From: CATQHS01 sp965203375
GTDB lineage: Bacteria > Actinomycetota > Acidimicrobiia > Acidimicrobiales > Aldehydirespiratoraceae
DNA length: 64,000 nt
Assembly: GCA_965203375.1 (NCBI GenBank)
Contig: OZ241886.1
Location: 1,364,001-1,428,000 of the forward strand
Direction of reading: 5' to 3'
In this document: piece by piece, positions 7,704 through 17,837 of the stretch
How the letters are laid out: the number at the start of each line of letters is the position of its first letter
How positions within the stretch are numbered: the first letter of the stretch is position 1
Notes under the pieces: generated by a model
The model's input: the letters and a program-made list of their open reading frames with translations, nothing else
Databases searched by the model: none
What the model was told of the DNA's origin: nothing
Program-made: the position numbers and the translations under genes

Positions 7704-10282
7704 TCGTAGGCGATGGCGTCTAGGACGTTCATGCGGCCGGCTCGGCGGGCGGGGAGGATGGCGGCTACTAGGCCGGCGGCGGCTGAGACGGCTACGTAGA
7801 CGGCCAGGGTGACCCAGGGGATCTGGACGTCGCTCACGAAGGCGTCGGGCAGGGCCAGGGTGGCGGCCACGCCGAACACCACGCCCACCGCCACTCCGAG
7901 CAGGGCTCCGAAGACGGCCACTATGGCTGCCTCCCAGCGGATGGAGCGCCGGAGCTGGCGGCGGGTCATGCCCACCGCTCGCAGCAGTCCGATCTCGCGG
8001 GTGCGCTCGAACACCGACAGGGCCAGGGTGTTGGCGATGCCCACCAGGGCGATCACCAGCGCCAGCCCCAATAGCAGGGTGATCACGATGAGAAACGAGT
8101 TGAGCCGGGTCTGCTGGCTCTGGCGGAACTCCACCCGGTTCTCGGCCGTCACCGTCGGGTAGTCGGCCAGGGCCTCGTCGATGGCGGCCCGGCTGCGGTC
8201 CACCAGCACGGCCTGGTCGGCCTCGCCCAAGTCGTCGGAGAACCCGGCGATGGTGGCGCTGGCGAAGGCCAGGTCGCTGCGGTTGAAGTGCTCGTCCCAC
8301 AGGGCCACGTCGATCATCCAGTTGCCGTAGATGGTGGCGTCGGCGTAGACGGCGGCCACGGTGAGGGTCTCGGTCTCGTTGTCGGGGAAGGTCATCTCCA
8401 GCGTGTCGCCCACCCCCACCCCGAGATCGGCGGCCGGGTCGACGTGGATGGCCAAGCCCTCCAGCGGGTCGGCCGAGGCCAGGTCGCCGGCCACCACGTC
8501 GCCGTCGAGGTGGCTCTCAACCACGTCCAGCTCGGCCGCGAATATGTCTTTGGGGGCGCCGTTCACCTGCACCGAGTCGAAGGCGAACCGGTAGCGGACC
8601 ACCCGGTCGAGCTCGTCGAGCGCCTCCAGGTCGTCGGCCACCTGCTCGGAGAACCCGGCCGACGGGTTGAAGCCCTGGCGGGTGGAGCGGACGAAGTAGT
8701 CGGCCTCCACCGCGTTGTCGAGGGTGCGCACGAAGGTCCTCTCCACCGACTCGCCCACCACCGCGGCCAGCCCCACCAGGGCCAGGCCGATCATCAGCGC
8801 CCCGGCGGTGGAGGCGGTGCGGCGGGGGTTGCGGGCCGCGTTCTCCCGGGCGATCCGGCCCGGCACGCGGAACACCGCCTGCATGGGCCGCCCCAGCACC
8901 CGGGCCAGCGGCCGGGCGAAGGCCGGGCTCACCGTGTTGATGCCCACGAAGGTGGCCAGGGCCCCGACCCCGATCAGGGCCAGGGTGGGCGCGGTGCCGA
9001 GCCCGCCGAACATCCCCGCCAACAGGGCGGCCGCGCCCGCCGCGGCCACCGCCCCGCCGGCGATCAGGCGCCGCCGCAGCCGGGCCGACTCGATCCGGTA
9101 GCCGTGCTGCAGGGCGGCGATGGGGGAGATGCGCCGGGCCCGCAGGGCAGGCCCGATCGACGAGACCACCGTCACCCCCAGGCCCACCAGAACGGCCAGC
9201 AGCACCGTGCGGGGCCGCAGCTCCAAGGGCCCCGACGGCAGCCCGAAGCCCCCGGCCCGCAGCAGGACCCTCAGCACCATGCTCAGCACCACCCCGCACC
9301 CGATGCCCGCCGCGGTGCTGAGCACCCCGACCGCGGCCGACTCGCCGATCACCGACCACCCCACCTGGCGGGGAGTAGCCCCGACGGCCCGCCACAGCCC
9401 GATCTCGCGCACCCGCTGGTCCAGGACCATCTGGAAGGTGTTGTTGATGATGAAGGCCGACACGAACACGGCGATGAAGGCGAACACCAGCAGTATCCAG
9501 TTGAAGATGTTCACGAATTGGTCGAAGTCGGCCTCCTGCTCTTGCGTGGCGATCTGTCGGGTGATCACCTCGTAGGAGTCGCCCAGCGCGGCCTCGAGGC
9601 CGGCCTGCACCGCCGCGGGGTCGGCGCCGGGCGAGACTCTCACGCCGATCTCGAGGACTTCGCCCTCGAAGCCGAAGAAGCGCTGGGCGGTGGGCAGGTC
9701 GAAGGCGGCCATGGTCTGGCCGACGCTGGTGTTGGTGTCGGGGGCGCCGAAGTTGAACACGCCCACCAGCTCGAAGTCCTCGGCGCGGACCGGGCCGTTG
9801 ACGGCGTAGGTCTCGCCGACCCGCAGGTCGTTGCGGGCCGCGGTGGTGGCGTCGGCCGCGAACTCGCCGCCGGCGGAGGGGGCCCGGCCCTCCACCAGGA
9901 AGAACTGGCTGGCCAGGAAGTTGAACCCCAGCGCGGGCGGCCCCGGCGGGATGATGGGCTCGCCGTCGCCGTCCACTATCACCACGTTGAAGGAGGCGAC
10001 CGCGGGCAGCACCTCGCCCACGCCGTCGATGCGGGCCACCGGGTCCACCAGGGAGTCGGGCAGGGCGGGCCGGTCGATGTCGCTGCCCACCTCCTGGACG
10101 GACCGCACGGTGAGGTCGGTGCCGGAGGTGATGTCGGAGGCCAGGTCGGAGAAGGTGGAGCGCAGGCTGTCGGTGAGCACGAAGGAGCCCACCACGAACA
10201 TCACGCCGATCACCACCGTGAGGGTGGTGAGGGCGAATCGGATCTTCTTCTCGACCAGGTTGCGCAGAACGAGCCTGAACAC
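7700..10282 (-). CDS. ABC exporter permease, MacB/FtsX-like, 860 aa
   Basis: Membrane subunit of an export-type ABC system of the MacB/LolC-FtsX class, which moves lipids, lipoproteins, peptides or drugs across the cell envelope. After a first membrane segment (about 15-38) comes an extracellular MacB_PCD-like domain, then an FtsX module (about 255-390) containing VREIGLWRAVGATPRQV. A second extracellular domain and a second FtsX module with REIGLLRAVGMTRRQLRR follow, as usual in actinobacterial duplicated permeases. It starts with GTG and lies 98 bases after a paralogue, in the same operon as the ATPase at 12971-13714. The gap contains a 32-base tandem repeat whose copies resemble this gene's start and the upstream gene's stop. 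The substrate cannot be told from sequence. Confidence 0.9.
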   Translation of the reverse strand: MFRLVLRNLVEKKIRFALTTLTVVIGVMFVVGSFVLTDSLRSTFSDLASDITSGTDLTVRSVQEVGSDIDRPALPDSLVDPVARIDGVGEVLPAVASFNVVIVDGDGEPIIPPGPPALGFNFLASQFFLVEGRAPSAGGEFAADATTAARNDLRVGETYAVNGPVRAEDFELVGVFNFGAPDTNTSVGQTMAAFDLPTAQRFFGFEGEVLEIGVRVSPGADPAAVQAGLEAALGDSYEVITRQIATQEQEADFDQFVNIFNWILLVFAFIAVFVSAFIINNTFQMVLDQRVREIGLWRAVGATPRQVGWSVIGESAAVGVLSTAAGIGCGVVLSMVLRVLLRAGGFGLPSGPLELRPRTVLLAVLVGLGVTVVSSIGPALRARRISPIAALQHGYRIESARLRRRLIAGGAVAAAGAAALLAGMFGGLGTAPTLALIGVGALATFVGINTVSPAFARPLARVLGRPMQAVFRVPGRIARENAARNPRRTASTAGALMIGLALVGLAAVVGESVERTFVRTLDNAVEADYFVRSTRQGFNPSAGFSEQVADDLEALDELDRVVRYRFAFDSVQVNGAPKDIFAAELDVVESHLDGDVVAGDLASADPLEGLAIHVDPAADLGVGVGDTLEMTFPDNETETLTVAAVYADATIYGNWMIDVALWDEHFNRSDLAFASATIAGFSDDLGEADQAVLVDRSRAAIDEALADYPTVTAENRVEFRQSQQTRLNSFLIVITLLLGLALVIALVGIANTLALSVFERTREIGLLRAVGMTRRQLRRSIRWEAAIVAVFGALLGVAVGVVFGVAATLALPDAFVSDVQIPWVTLAVYVAVSAAAGLVAAILPARRAGRMNVLDAIAYE

Positions 10283-10391
10283 CGCTCTCAGCCCCCGGCT
10301 GTCAGATCGGACACCGCTCTCAGCCCCCGGCCGCCGACTCAGACACCGTTCTCAGTCCTCGGCCGCTTGCGAACCCTCGGTCAGTCCTCGG
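10280..10391 (-). repeat. 32-base tandem repeat at the permease-permease junction
   Basis: Three copies at exact 32-base spacing begin at 10280, 10312 and 10344 (plus-strand core CACCGCTCTCAGCCCCCGG). A further partial copy lies at the stop of the upstream permease gene. Read on the minus strand, each unit has a TGA followed about 6 bases later by a GTG, which are the stop of the upstream gene and the start of the downstream gene. The repeat therefore looks like an amplified stop/start junction. Confidence 0.85.
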
Positions 10392-12930
10392 TGGCGATGG
10401 CTTGCAGCACGTTCATCCGGCCGGCTCTGAAGGCCGGGAACAGGGCGGCCAGCAGGCCGAACACCAGCGACAGCGCCAGGTACAGCCCGAGCTGGAGCTT
10501 CGGCACCGTGATCACGTCGATGATGTCGGCGGGGATGGCCGCGGCGATGGCCGCGCCGAAGCCCAGGCCCAAGACGATCCCGACCAGGGCCCCGTAGAGG
10601 GTCACCACCGCCGCCTCCCAGCGGATCATGCGCCGGGCCTGGCGGCGGGTCATGCCCACCGCCCGCAGCAGGCCGATCTCCCGGGTGCGCTCGAACACCG
10701 ACAGCGTCAGGGTGTTGACGATGCCCACCAGGGCGATCAGCAGGGCGAACCCCAGGAACACGTTCACCAGAACCAGCAGGGTGTTGAGTTGGGACTCGGC
10801 CGAGGCCTGGTACTCCGAGCGGTCCTCCAGGTTGACCTGGGGGTAGCGCTCCAGCGCCCGCTCCAGGGCGGCGCGCACGCTCTCGGCGTCGGCCGAGCCG
10901 GCGTCGACGGCCACCACGCTGTCGCTGGCGGTCGGGCTCATCTCGGTGATCAGGCCCCGGTCGACCAGCCAGTTCCCCCAGAACGTGGCCGTCTGGCTGT
11001 AGACCGCGGCCACCCGGAGCCGCCGGGTCTCGCCGTTGGGGAAGGTGAAGTCCAGCTCGTCGCCCGGCCCCACCCCGAAGTCGCCGGCCGGGTCTTGGTG
11101 CAGCAGCACGCCCGAGGCCGGGTCGAAGTCCTCCAGCGAGCCCTCCACGACGCCCAGGTTGGCCACCGAGTCGATGCCGTCCACGTCGGCCCCGGTGAGG
11201 GTATGGGTCTGGCCGCCGACCTGGGCCTGGCCGCTGTTGAAGGCCACGACCCGGCCCGCCCCGGCTTGGCGCAGGTCACCGGCCAGCGCCGCGGGCAGCT
11301 CCTCCTGGCCCTGGCTGACGATGAAGTCGGCGGCCACCGTGGTCTGCAGGTTCTGGTTGAACGAGCTCTTGAGCGACTGGCCCAGGATGGCGACGGTGGT
11401 CACCAGGGCCAGGCCGATGGTGAGGGCCACCGCGGTGGCCGCGGTGCGGCGGGGGCTGCGGGCCGCGTTGGCCCGGGCCAGCCGTCCCGAGGTCCCGAAG
11501 ATCCACCCCAGCGGCAGGGCCAGCGACGAGACCACGCCGCGGGCCATCAGCGGGCTGAGCACGGCCACGGCCATGAAGACCAGGCCCGCGCCCACCCCCA
11601 GCGACACGAGCTGGGCGGTGGTGCTGTCGAAGGAGGCGAACAGGCCCCGCAGGGTGAGCAGCAGCCCCATCCCGGCCAGCAGTCCCCCGGCCACCGGCCG
11701 CCAGCGCTGGCGGGCGGCGGCCGCGCCGGCCGCGCCCTCGGCCAGCCCGGCGATCGGCGGCGTGCGGGAGGCTTTGATGGCCGGCAGCAGCGACGACACC
11801 ACGGTGAGGCCGATCCCCAGCGCCGCCGCCCAGATCACGGTGCGCAGCCGCAGCGGCAGCGGGCCGTCGGGCAGATCCGCCCCAAACGCGCTGAACAGCC
11901 CGCGCATCCCCAGGGCGCCGAGCATCCCCAGGCCGATGCCGAGGGCGGCCGCGGCCACCCCGATCAGCGACGACTCGGCGAGCACCGAGCGCCGGACCTG
12001 GGCGGGGGTGGCGCCGATGGCCCGCAGCAGCGACAGCTCGCGGATGCGCTGCCCCAGCACGATGCTGAAGGTGTTGGAGATGATGAAGGTGCTCACGAAC
12101 AACACGATGAAGGCGAACACCAGCAGGGCGTTCTGGAAGATACCGATGAACCCCTCGAAGGCGTCGCCGAACTCCTCGGAGATGGTCTCGGCCGCCACTA
12201 CCTCCGCCCCGTCGGGCAGCACCGCGCCGATGGCGGCCTGCACCTCGGCCGCGTCGCGTCCGGGCTCGGCCCGCACCCCGATGGTCTGGACCAAGCCCTC
12301 GATCCCGAACAGCTCTTGGGCGGTGGCGGTGTCGAAGATCGTGAACACCGCCCCCAGCCCGGCGTTGTCGGGGAAGCCGAACTGCATCACGCCGGTCAGC
12401 TCCATGGAGCGGGGGCCGGTGGTGGTGACCACCTGATAGTCGCGGCCCACCTCGAAGTCGTAGGACCCGAAGGTGCTGATGTCGAGGGCGAACTGGCCCG
12501 GCCCCCGGGGCCGCTCGCCCTCCATCAGGTACCACTGCGATATGGCCTCGTCCTCGGTCCAGTTGGACCCGGCCACCGGTCCGGCGTTGGAGGTGACCGC
12601 CTGGCCGGCGCCGTCCACCGGGGTGACGCCCTGGATGAAGAACGTCCCCGCCGCTGATTCCACCCCGTCGATCGCCGCCACCTGGTCCACCAACTCATCG
12701 GGCAGCAGCGGCGCCTCGGTGGTGGTCAGGTCGCCGAATTCGAGCCGGCCCCGCACGGTGAAGTCGGTGCCCGAGACGATGTCTTCGGAGAGCTGGTCGA
12801 AGCTGGCCCGCAGCGAGTCGGCTACCACGAAGGAGGCCACCACGAAGCCGACTCCGATCACCACCGTGGAGGTGGTGAGGGCGAACCGGATCTTGTTGGC
12901 GAGAAGGGACTTGAGGGCCAGTCGCAGCAC
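10381..12930 (-). CDS. ABC exporter permease, MacB/FtsX-like, 849 aa
   Basis: Paralogue of the 860-residue permease that follows it, with the same order: N-terminal membrane anchor, large extracellular domain, FtsX module (IRELSLLRAIGATPAQVRRS, about 285-310), second extracellular domain, second FtsX module (REIGLLRAVGMTRRQARR). It starts with GTG at 12930, preceded by GAAGGAAGG as ribosome binding site 7 bases upstream. It lies 40 bases after the ATPase gene, so ATPase - permease - permease form one operon. Two permeases with one ATPase fit a heterodimeric LolCE-type arrangement. The substrate is unknown. Confidence 0.9.
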   Translation of the reverse strand: MLRLALKSLLANKIRFALTTSTVVIGVGFVVASFVVADSLRASFDQLSEDIVSGTDFTVRGRLEFGDLTTTEAPLLPDELVDQVAAIDGVESAAGTFFIQGVTPVDGAGQAVTSNAGPVAGSNWTEDEAISQWYLMEGERPRGPGQFALDISTFGSYDFEVGRDYQVVTTTGPRSMELTGVMQFGFPDNAGLGAVFTIFDTATAQELFGIEGLVQTIGVRAEPGRDAAEVQAAIGAVLPDGAEVVAAETISEEFGDAFEGFIGIFQNALLVFAFIVLFVSTFIISNTFSIVLGQRIRELSLLRAIGATPAQVRRSVLAESSLIGVAAAALGIGLGMLGALGMRGLFSAFGADLPDGPLPLRLRTVIWAAALGIGLTVVSSLLPAIKASRTPPIAGLAEGAAGAAAARQRWRPVAGGLLAGMGLLLTLRGLFASFDSTTAQLVSLGVGAGLVFMAVAVLSPLMARGVVSSLALPLGWIFGTSGRLARANAARSPRRTAATAVALTIGLALVTTVAILGQSLKSSFNQNLQTTVAADFIVSQGQEELPAALAGDLRQAGAGRVVAFNSGQAQVGGQTHTLTGADVDGIDSVANLGVVEGSLEDFDPASGVLLHQDPAGDFGVGPGDELDFTFPNGETRRLRVAAVYSQTATFWGNWLVDRGLITEMSPTASDSVVAVDAGSADAESVRAALERALERYPQVNLEDRSEYQASAESQLNTLLVLVNVFLGFALLIALVGIVNTLTLSVFERTREIGLLRAVGMTRRQARRMIRWEAAVVTLYGALVGIVLGLGFGAAIAAAIPADIIDVITVPKLQLGLYLALSLVFGLLAALFPAFRAGRMNVLQAIATED

Positions 12931-12970
12931 GGCGGAACCTTCCTTCAGAGGCGAGGCGGCCGGGCGGGGC

Positions 12971-13714
12971 TCAGGTGCCCAGCCGGGTCATGCGGTCCCG
13001 GATGCCCTCGGGGGTGGGGTCGTTCAGCTCGTCCACGATCTTGCCGTCCACCAAGAACACCACCCGGTCGGCCCGGGCGGCCACCGCCGCGTCGTGGGTG
13101 ACCATGACGATGGTCTGGCCCATCTCGGTGACGGCCCGGCCCATGAAGTCGAGGATCTCCGCCCCGGTGTTGGAGTCGACGTTGCCGGTGGGCTCGTCGG
13201 CGAAGATGATCTGGGGCTTTCCGGCCAGGGCCCGGGCCACCGCCACCCGCTGCTGCTGGCCGCCCGACAGCTCGCTGGGCCGGTGCTTCACCCGGTCCCC
13301 GAGCCCGGTGGCGCCGACCACCTCGTCGACCCAGCCCCGGTCGCCGCCCCTGCCGGCCAGGTCCATGGGCAGGGTGATGTTCTCGATGGCGGTGAGGGTG
13401 GGCACCAGGTTGAAGGCCTGGAAGACGAACCCCACCGAGTCGCGGCGCAGCAGCGTCAGATCGCGCTCGGACAGGGTGGACAGGTCGGTGTCGCCGATGA
13501 ACACCTGGCCGTCGGTCACGGTGTCGAGGCCGGCCATGCAGTGCATCAGCGTCGACTTGCCCGACCCCGACGGGCCCATGATGGCGGTGAAGCGGCCCTG
13601 CTCGAAGGAGACGTCGATGGCGTCGAGGGCTCTGACCTCGGTGTCGCCGGACCCGTAGATCTTGGTCGCCCCGACGGCCTCGGCGGCCACGGCGAGAGTG
13701 GTGGTGTCGGTCAC
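12971..13714 (-). CDS. ABC exporter ATPase, LolD/MacB-type
   Basis: Nucleotide-binding subunit of 247 residues. Walker A is GPSGSGKST, the Q-loop lies in FVFQAFNLVPTLTAIEN, the signature is LSGGQQQRVAVARAL, Walker B is IIFADEPTGNVD and the switch His is in VMVTHD. FQAFNL and DEPTGN are typical of the LolD/MacB/FtsE group, matching the two FtsX-like permeases downstream. The start chosen is GTG at 13714, with TAGGAG about 6 bases upstream. A longer frame to 13831 runs through intergenic repeats and is unlikely. It is divergent from the ABC-2 operon beginning at 13999. Confidence 0.92.
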   Translation of the reverse strand: MTDTTTLAVAAEAVGATKIYGSGDTEVRALDAIDVSFEQGRFTAIMGPSGSGKSTLMHCMAGLDTVTDGQVFIGDTDLSTLSERDLTLLRRDSVGFVFQAFNLVPTLTAIENITLPMDLAGRGGDRGWVDEVVGATGLGDRVKHRPSELSGGQQQRVAVARALAGKPQIIFADEPTGNVDSNTGAEILDFMGRAVTEMGQTIVMVTHDAAVAARADRVVFLVDGKIVDELNDPTPEGIRDRMTRLGT

Positions 13715-13800
13715 CTGGTCTCCTAGCGGGGTTGGGGACGGGCCGTCACTCTTACGCCCGCTCGCCCGGTTTCCAACCCACGGCGAGCCGCTTTCGCCCT

Positions 13801-13973
13801 GGATTGACGGCCTTGCCCCTGTTCGCCCCACGGCGGGTCGGGTCGACTCCCCGGTCGAGCCGCTCTCGCAACCGGATCGACAGCTTGCCCCCGTTCGCCC
13901 CGTTCGCTCTCGATTCCGTCGAACCCCTCGGGCTTCGGGGTGCCGGATCGGCGGCCTTGCGCCCGTTCGCCCC
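13801..13973. repeat. Degenerate ~72-base tandem repeat between divergent ABC operons
   Basis: Three imperfect copies of a GGATYGRCRGCYTTGC segment followed by GTTCGCCCC begin near 13801, 13874 and 13945. They fill most of the 284-base space between the divergent starts at 13714 and 13999. No gene is visible here. A -10 hexamer follows the last copy. Confidence 0.7.
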
Positions 13974-13986
13974 GTTCGAGCCCTGT

Positions 13987-13992
13987 TAGGGT
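13987..13992 (+). promoter_or_regulatory. -10 hexamer TAGGGT, leaderless start
   Basis: TAGGGT is followed by exactly 6 bases and the GTG at 13999, so transcription would begin at or next to the start codon. No Shine-Dalgarno sequence is visible. The same TANNNT-N6/7-start spacing recurs at several genes in this window. Confidence 0.6.
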
Positions 13993-13998
13993 TCGCCC

Positions 13999-14937
13999 GT
14001 GACGATTGTCGAGACGGCCGCGCTGACCCAGCGCTTCGGAGCGGCGGCCGCCCTCGACGGCCTCGACGTGGCCATCGGCGGCGGGGTCACCGGCCTGGTC
14101 GGGGCCAACGGCGCGGGCAAGACCACCTTCCTGTACGCGGTGCTGGGCCTGAGGCCGCCCACCTCCGGGTCGGTGCGGGTGCTCGGCCTCGACCCCGTGG
14201 CCGACGGCCCCGAGCTGCGGTCTTTGGTGGGGTTCGCGCCCGAGCGGAACGTGCTGCCCGACGAGATGCGGGCCATCGACTTCGTCCGCCACCTGGCCGA
14301 GGTCCGGGGCCTGCCCCGCAAGGAGGCCCGCACCCGGGCCTCCGACGCCCTGTGGCTGGTGGGCCTGGGCGAGGAGCGGCTGCGGGCCCTCGGGACCATG
14401 TCCACCGGCCAGCGCCAGCGGGTGAAGCTGGCCCAGGCCATCGCCTCCGACCCCCGCCTGGTGCTGCTCGACGAGCCCACCGACGGGCTCGACCCGGTGC
14501 AGCGCAACGAGATGCTGGCCCTCATCCGCCAAGTCAGCAACGAGTTCGGCGCCGATGTCATCGTCTCCTCCCACGTCCTCGACGAGGTGGAGCAGGTCTG
14601 CGACAACGTGGTGGCCATCGACGCCGGGCAACTGGTGGCCAGCGGGGCGCTGTCGGATCTGGTGGGCGACAGGGGCGGCCTGGCCCTGGAGCTGGTCGAG
14701 CCGGCCGACTCTCCGGGGGCGGCCGCAGCGGTGGAGGCGGCGCTGCGGGCGTCGGGGCTGGGGGTGCGCCGGGACGGGGTCAGGCTGGTGGTGGAGGGGG
14801 CCGACCACGGCGAGCTGTGCGACCGGGTCCGCGACGCGGTGAGCGAGGCCTCCGCTGGCCTGCGCCGACTCGAAACCCGCCGCCACAACCTGGAGGACCT
14901 GTTCGAGGACCGCGCCGCCGAGGAGCTGTCGGCGTGA
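13999..14937 (+). CDS. ABC-2 type ATPase, CcmA-like
   Basis: ATP-binding subunit (312 aa) of an ABC-2 type transporter. Walker A is GANGAGKTT (about 34-42), the signature is MSTGQRQRVKLAQAI, Walker B is LVLLDEPTDGLDPVQRNEM and the switch His is in VIVSSHVLDEVEQ. The C-terminal ~100 residues are the variable extension usual in this class. It starts with GTG at 13999 directly behind a -10 hexamer, so the mRNA is probably leaderless. The stop lies in GGCGTGAGCG, a string that recurs at the start of the next gene. This suggests the two genes once overlapped by GTGA and were separated by a duplication now holding a palindromic element. The substrate is unknown. Confidence 0.9.
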   Translation: MTIVETAALTQRFGAAAALDGLDVAIGGGVTGLVGANGAGKTTFLYAVLGLRPPTSGSVRVLGLDPVADGPELRSLVGFAPERNVLPDEMRAIDFVRHLAEVRGLPRKEARTRASDALWLVGLGEERLRALGTMSTGQRQRVKLAQAIASDPRLVLLDEPTDGLDPVQRNEMLALIRQVSNEFGADVIVSSHVLDEVEQVCDNVVAIDAGQLVASGALSDLVGDRGGLALELVEPADSPGAAAAVEAALRASGLGVRRDGVRLVVEGADHGELCDRVRDAVSEASAGLRRLETRRHNLEDLFEDRAAEELSA

Positions 14938-15071
14938 GCGCGCTGGTGCCCGGCCGGCGGGTCCTGTCACGGGCGCGGATTTCGCCGACAAGCGGCGAAA
15001 TCCTTGCCCCCGTGCCACCCACCGGCCTGATGCATCGCGCTGACCGGGCCGAAGGGCTGTCGGCGTGAGCG
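14926..15071 (+). repeat. Duplicated GTGA stop/start junction flanking a palindromic element
   Basis: CTGTCGGCGTGAGCG occurs at 14926-14940, where it holds the stop of the ATPase gene, and again at 15057-15071, where it holds the GTG start of the permease gene. The space between is occupied by palindromic element copy 1. The repeat is either a junction duplication like others in this window or a target duplication made by the element. Confidence 0.75.
14951..15029 (+). repeat. Palindromic REP-like element, copy 1
   Basis: About 79 bases that can fold into a nested hairpin. The outer arms are GGCCGGCGGGT and ACCCACCGGCC, the middle arms CACGGG and CCCGTG, and the inner stem GGATTTCGCCG and CGGCGAAATCC with loop ACAAG. 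It lies 14 bases after the ATPase stop codon in sense orientation. Four copies occur in the window, all on the plus strand and all just after plus-strand genes. Confidence 0.9.
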
Positions 15072-15969
15072 AGGTCCCGTTGGCCCCTGAGGCCCCGACT
15101 GCTGACGGCGACGCCCAGATATTCGGCCGGGGCTACCGGCCCTACGAGGGGGACCGGGCCGGCGTCGGCGGCGCCGTCTGGTCGGTGGCCCGGCACTCGT
15201 TCCGGGCCGCCCTGGGGCTGGGGCGGCCGGCCCGGCACAAGATCCTGCCGGTGGCCGTCGCCGTCCTGTCGTTCCTGCCCGCGGTGGCGCTGGCCGGGGT
15301 GTCCGCCCTGTTGGGCTCCACCTTCGACTCCGCCGATGAGTTCCTGCCCCGCTACCACGAGTACTACGGCTTCATCGGCGTGTCGTTGGTCCTCTACTGC
15401 GGGCTGGTGGTGCCCGACATCCTGGTCGCCGACCGCCGCAACGGCATGTTCGGCCTCTACATGTCCACCCCCCTGCAGCGCTGGAGCTACCTGGCGGCCA
15501 AGGCGCAGGCGGTGATGATGGCTATGGCCATCGTGACCGTCGGCCCCGTGCTGGTGCTGCTGCTGGCCTACACGGTCTACGGCGCCGGGCCCGAGGGGCT
15601 CGGCGGGTGGACGCTGGCCCTGGGCCGCATCCTGGGCGCCGGCCTGGCCTACGCCGGGCTGTACGCGGCGGTGAGCCTGGCCATGGCCAGCCTGACCGAC
15701 CGCCGGGCCGTGGCGTCCGTCGGCGTGATCGGGCTGATCATCGGCACTTCGATAATCGCTCCGCTGCTGGTGAATGAGGCTGAGATGAGCGCCCAGTTCC
15801 ATCTCATGAACCTGCTGGCCATGCCCTTCAGCATGGTGGAGGTGATCTTCGGAGAGCCGCCGTCCACCGGGGGGCTGACGGCCTTCGAGGTGGTGCGGGC
15901 CTGCGCGGGCTGGGCCGTGGCCGGCTGCGCCGCCATCGGGTGGCGCTACCGGCGACTGGAGGTCGGCTG

Positions 15970-15970
<1 letters not shown>
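15065..15970 (+). CDS. ABC-2 type permease, 301 aa
   Basis: Integral membrane protein with about six hydrophobic segments after a cytoplasmic N-terminus containing GRGYRPYEGDRAG, a feature of one actinobacterial ABC-2 permease group. VVPDILVADRRNGMFGLYMS is typical of the cytoplasmic loop in this family. It starts with GTG at 15065; its stop overlaps the ATG of the next ATPase gene (TGATG). It lies in an operon with two ATPases and a second permease, so the system may be a heteromeric exporter or two exporters transcribed together. The substrate is unknown. Confidence 0.85.
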
Positions 15971-16944
<974 letters not shown>

Positions 16945-16953
<9 letters not shown>

Positions 16954-17092
16954 CCGGGCCGGCGCCCGAGGCGGTCAGGCGATGACCGGGTTGGCGCACC
17001 GAGGCGGTCAGGCGATGACCGCGGCCGTGACCCGATTGGCGGTCAGGCGATGACCGGGCTGGCGCCTTGTCGGGCGGTCAGGCGATGACCGC
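16945..17092 (+). repeat. Five-copy ATGA junction repeat
   Basis: GGCGATGACCG occurs five times at about 33-36 base spacing, usually preceded by GCGGTCA. Each copy carries ATGA, a stop fused to a start. The first copy holds the stop of the ATPase gene and the last the ATG of the permease gene at 17085. An original four-base gene overlap therefore appears to have been amplified. Confidence 0.9.
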
Positions 17093-17837
17093 GGCGGCGG
17101 AGCGGCGGGCGGTGGCGTGGCCCCGGGCTTTGGCGGTGTCGTACCGGGTGCTGATCCGCCAAGTCCTGACGCCGGGGCGGCTGATCGGGCTGGGGCTGGG
17201 GGGCGTCGTGTTCGTCCTCATCGGCTGGGCCGTCCGCTCCGCCGACGCCGCCGACCGGGCGGCCGACGCCGCCGTCCTGGCGTCGGGGGTGGGCCTGGCC
17301 TTCATCCTGCCGGTGTTCACGCTGATCTTCGCCACCGCGGTGCTGGGCCAGGCCAACGAGGACGGCACGCTGGTCTACCTGTGGCTGCGGCCCATGGACC
17401 GGGCCCCGATCGTGCTGGGGGGCCTGGCCGCGGCCCTGAGCCTGGCCGCGCCGCTGGTGCTGGCGCCGGTGGCCGGCGCGGCGGCCGCCGCGGGCGCGGA
17501 CGCGCGGGTGATCGAGGCCGCGGCGGCGTCGTCGCTGCTGGGGGCGGCCGCCTACGGGGCCGTCTTCCTGGCCTTCAGCCTGGTGGTCAAGCGGTCGATC
17601 CTGTGGGGTCTGGCCTACGTCCTGATCTGGGAGAACATCGCCCCCGTCCTGGGCGACACGGCGGCCCGCCTGTCGCTGCGGAACTACACCCAGTCGGTGC
17701 TGGCCAACCTGAGCGGGATCGACCTTGAAGGCTTGGACCCGGTTGCCACCCCCGTGGCGATCCTGGTGCTGGCCGCGGTGGCCGCCGTGGCGGTGGCCTT
17801 GGCCTCAGCCCGCCTGTCCCGCCTCGACGTAGCCTGA
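17085..17837 (+). CDS. ABC-2 type permease, 250 aa
   Basis: Hydrophobic protein with about six membrane segments and a short basic N-terminus (MTAAAERRAVAWPRALAVSY). The pattern VLIRQVLTPGRLIGLGLGG near the start and TLVYLWLRPMDRAPIVLGGL around residue 95-115 suit an ABC-2 family permease, paired with the ATPase just upstream. ATG at 17085 is the last of five repeated GGCGATGACCG copies. A TTG 18 bases upstream is in frame but less likely. It ends 24 bases before a truncated DUF222 gene. Confidence 0.8.
   Translation: MTAAAERRAVAWPRALAVSYRVLIRQVLTPGRLIGLGLGGVVFVLIGWAVRSADAADRAADAAVLASGVGLAFILPVFTLIFATAVLGQANEDGTLVYLWLRPMDRAPIVLGGLAAALSLAAPLVLAPVAGAAAAAGADARVIEAAAASSLLGAAAYGAVFLAFSLVVKRSILWGLAYVLIWENIAPVLGDTAARLSLRNYTQSVLANLSGIDLEGLDPVATPVAILVLAAVAAVAVALASARLSRLDVA

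Noticed and set aside
8288..12657. Two long plus-strand frames (769 and 751 codons) opposite the ABC permease genes
   Set aside because: Low-complexity Gly/His/Gln/Arg translations typical of antisense frames in high-G+C DNA; the minus-strand frames have clear FtsX domains.
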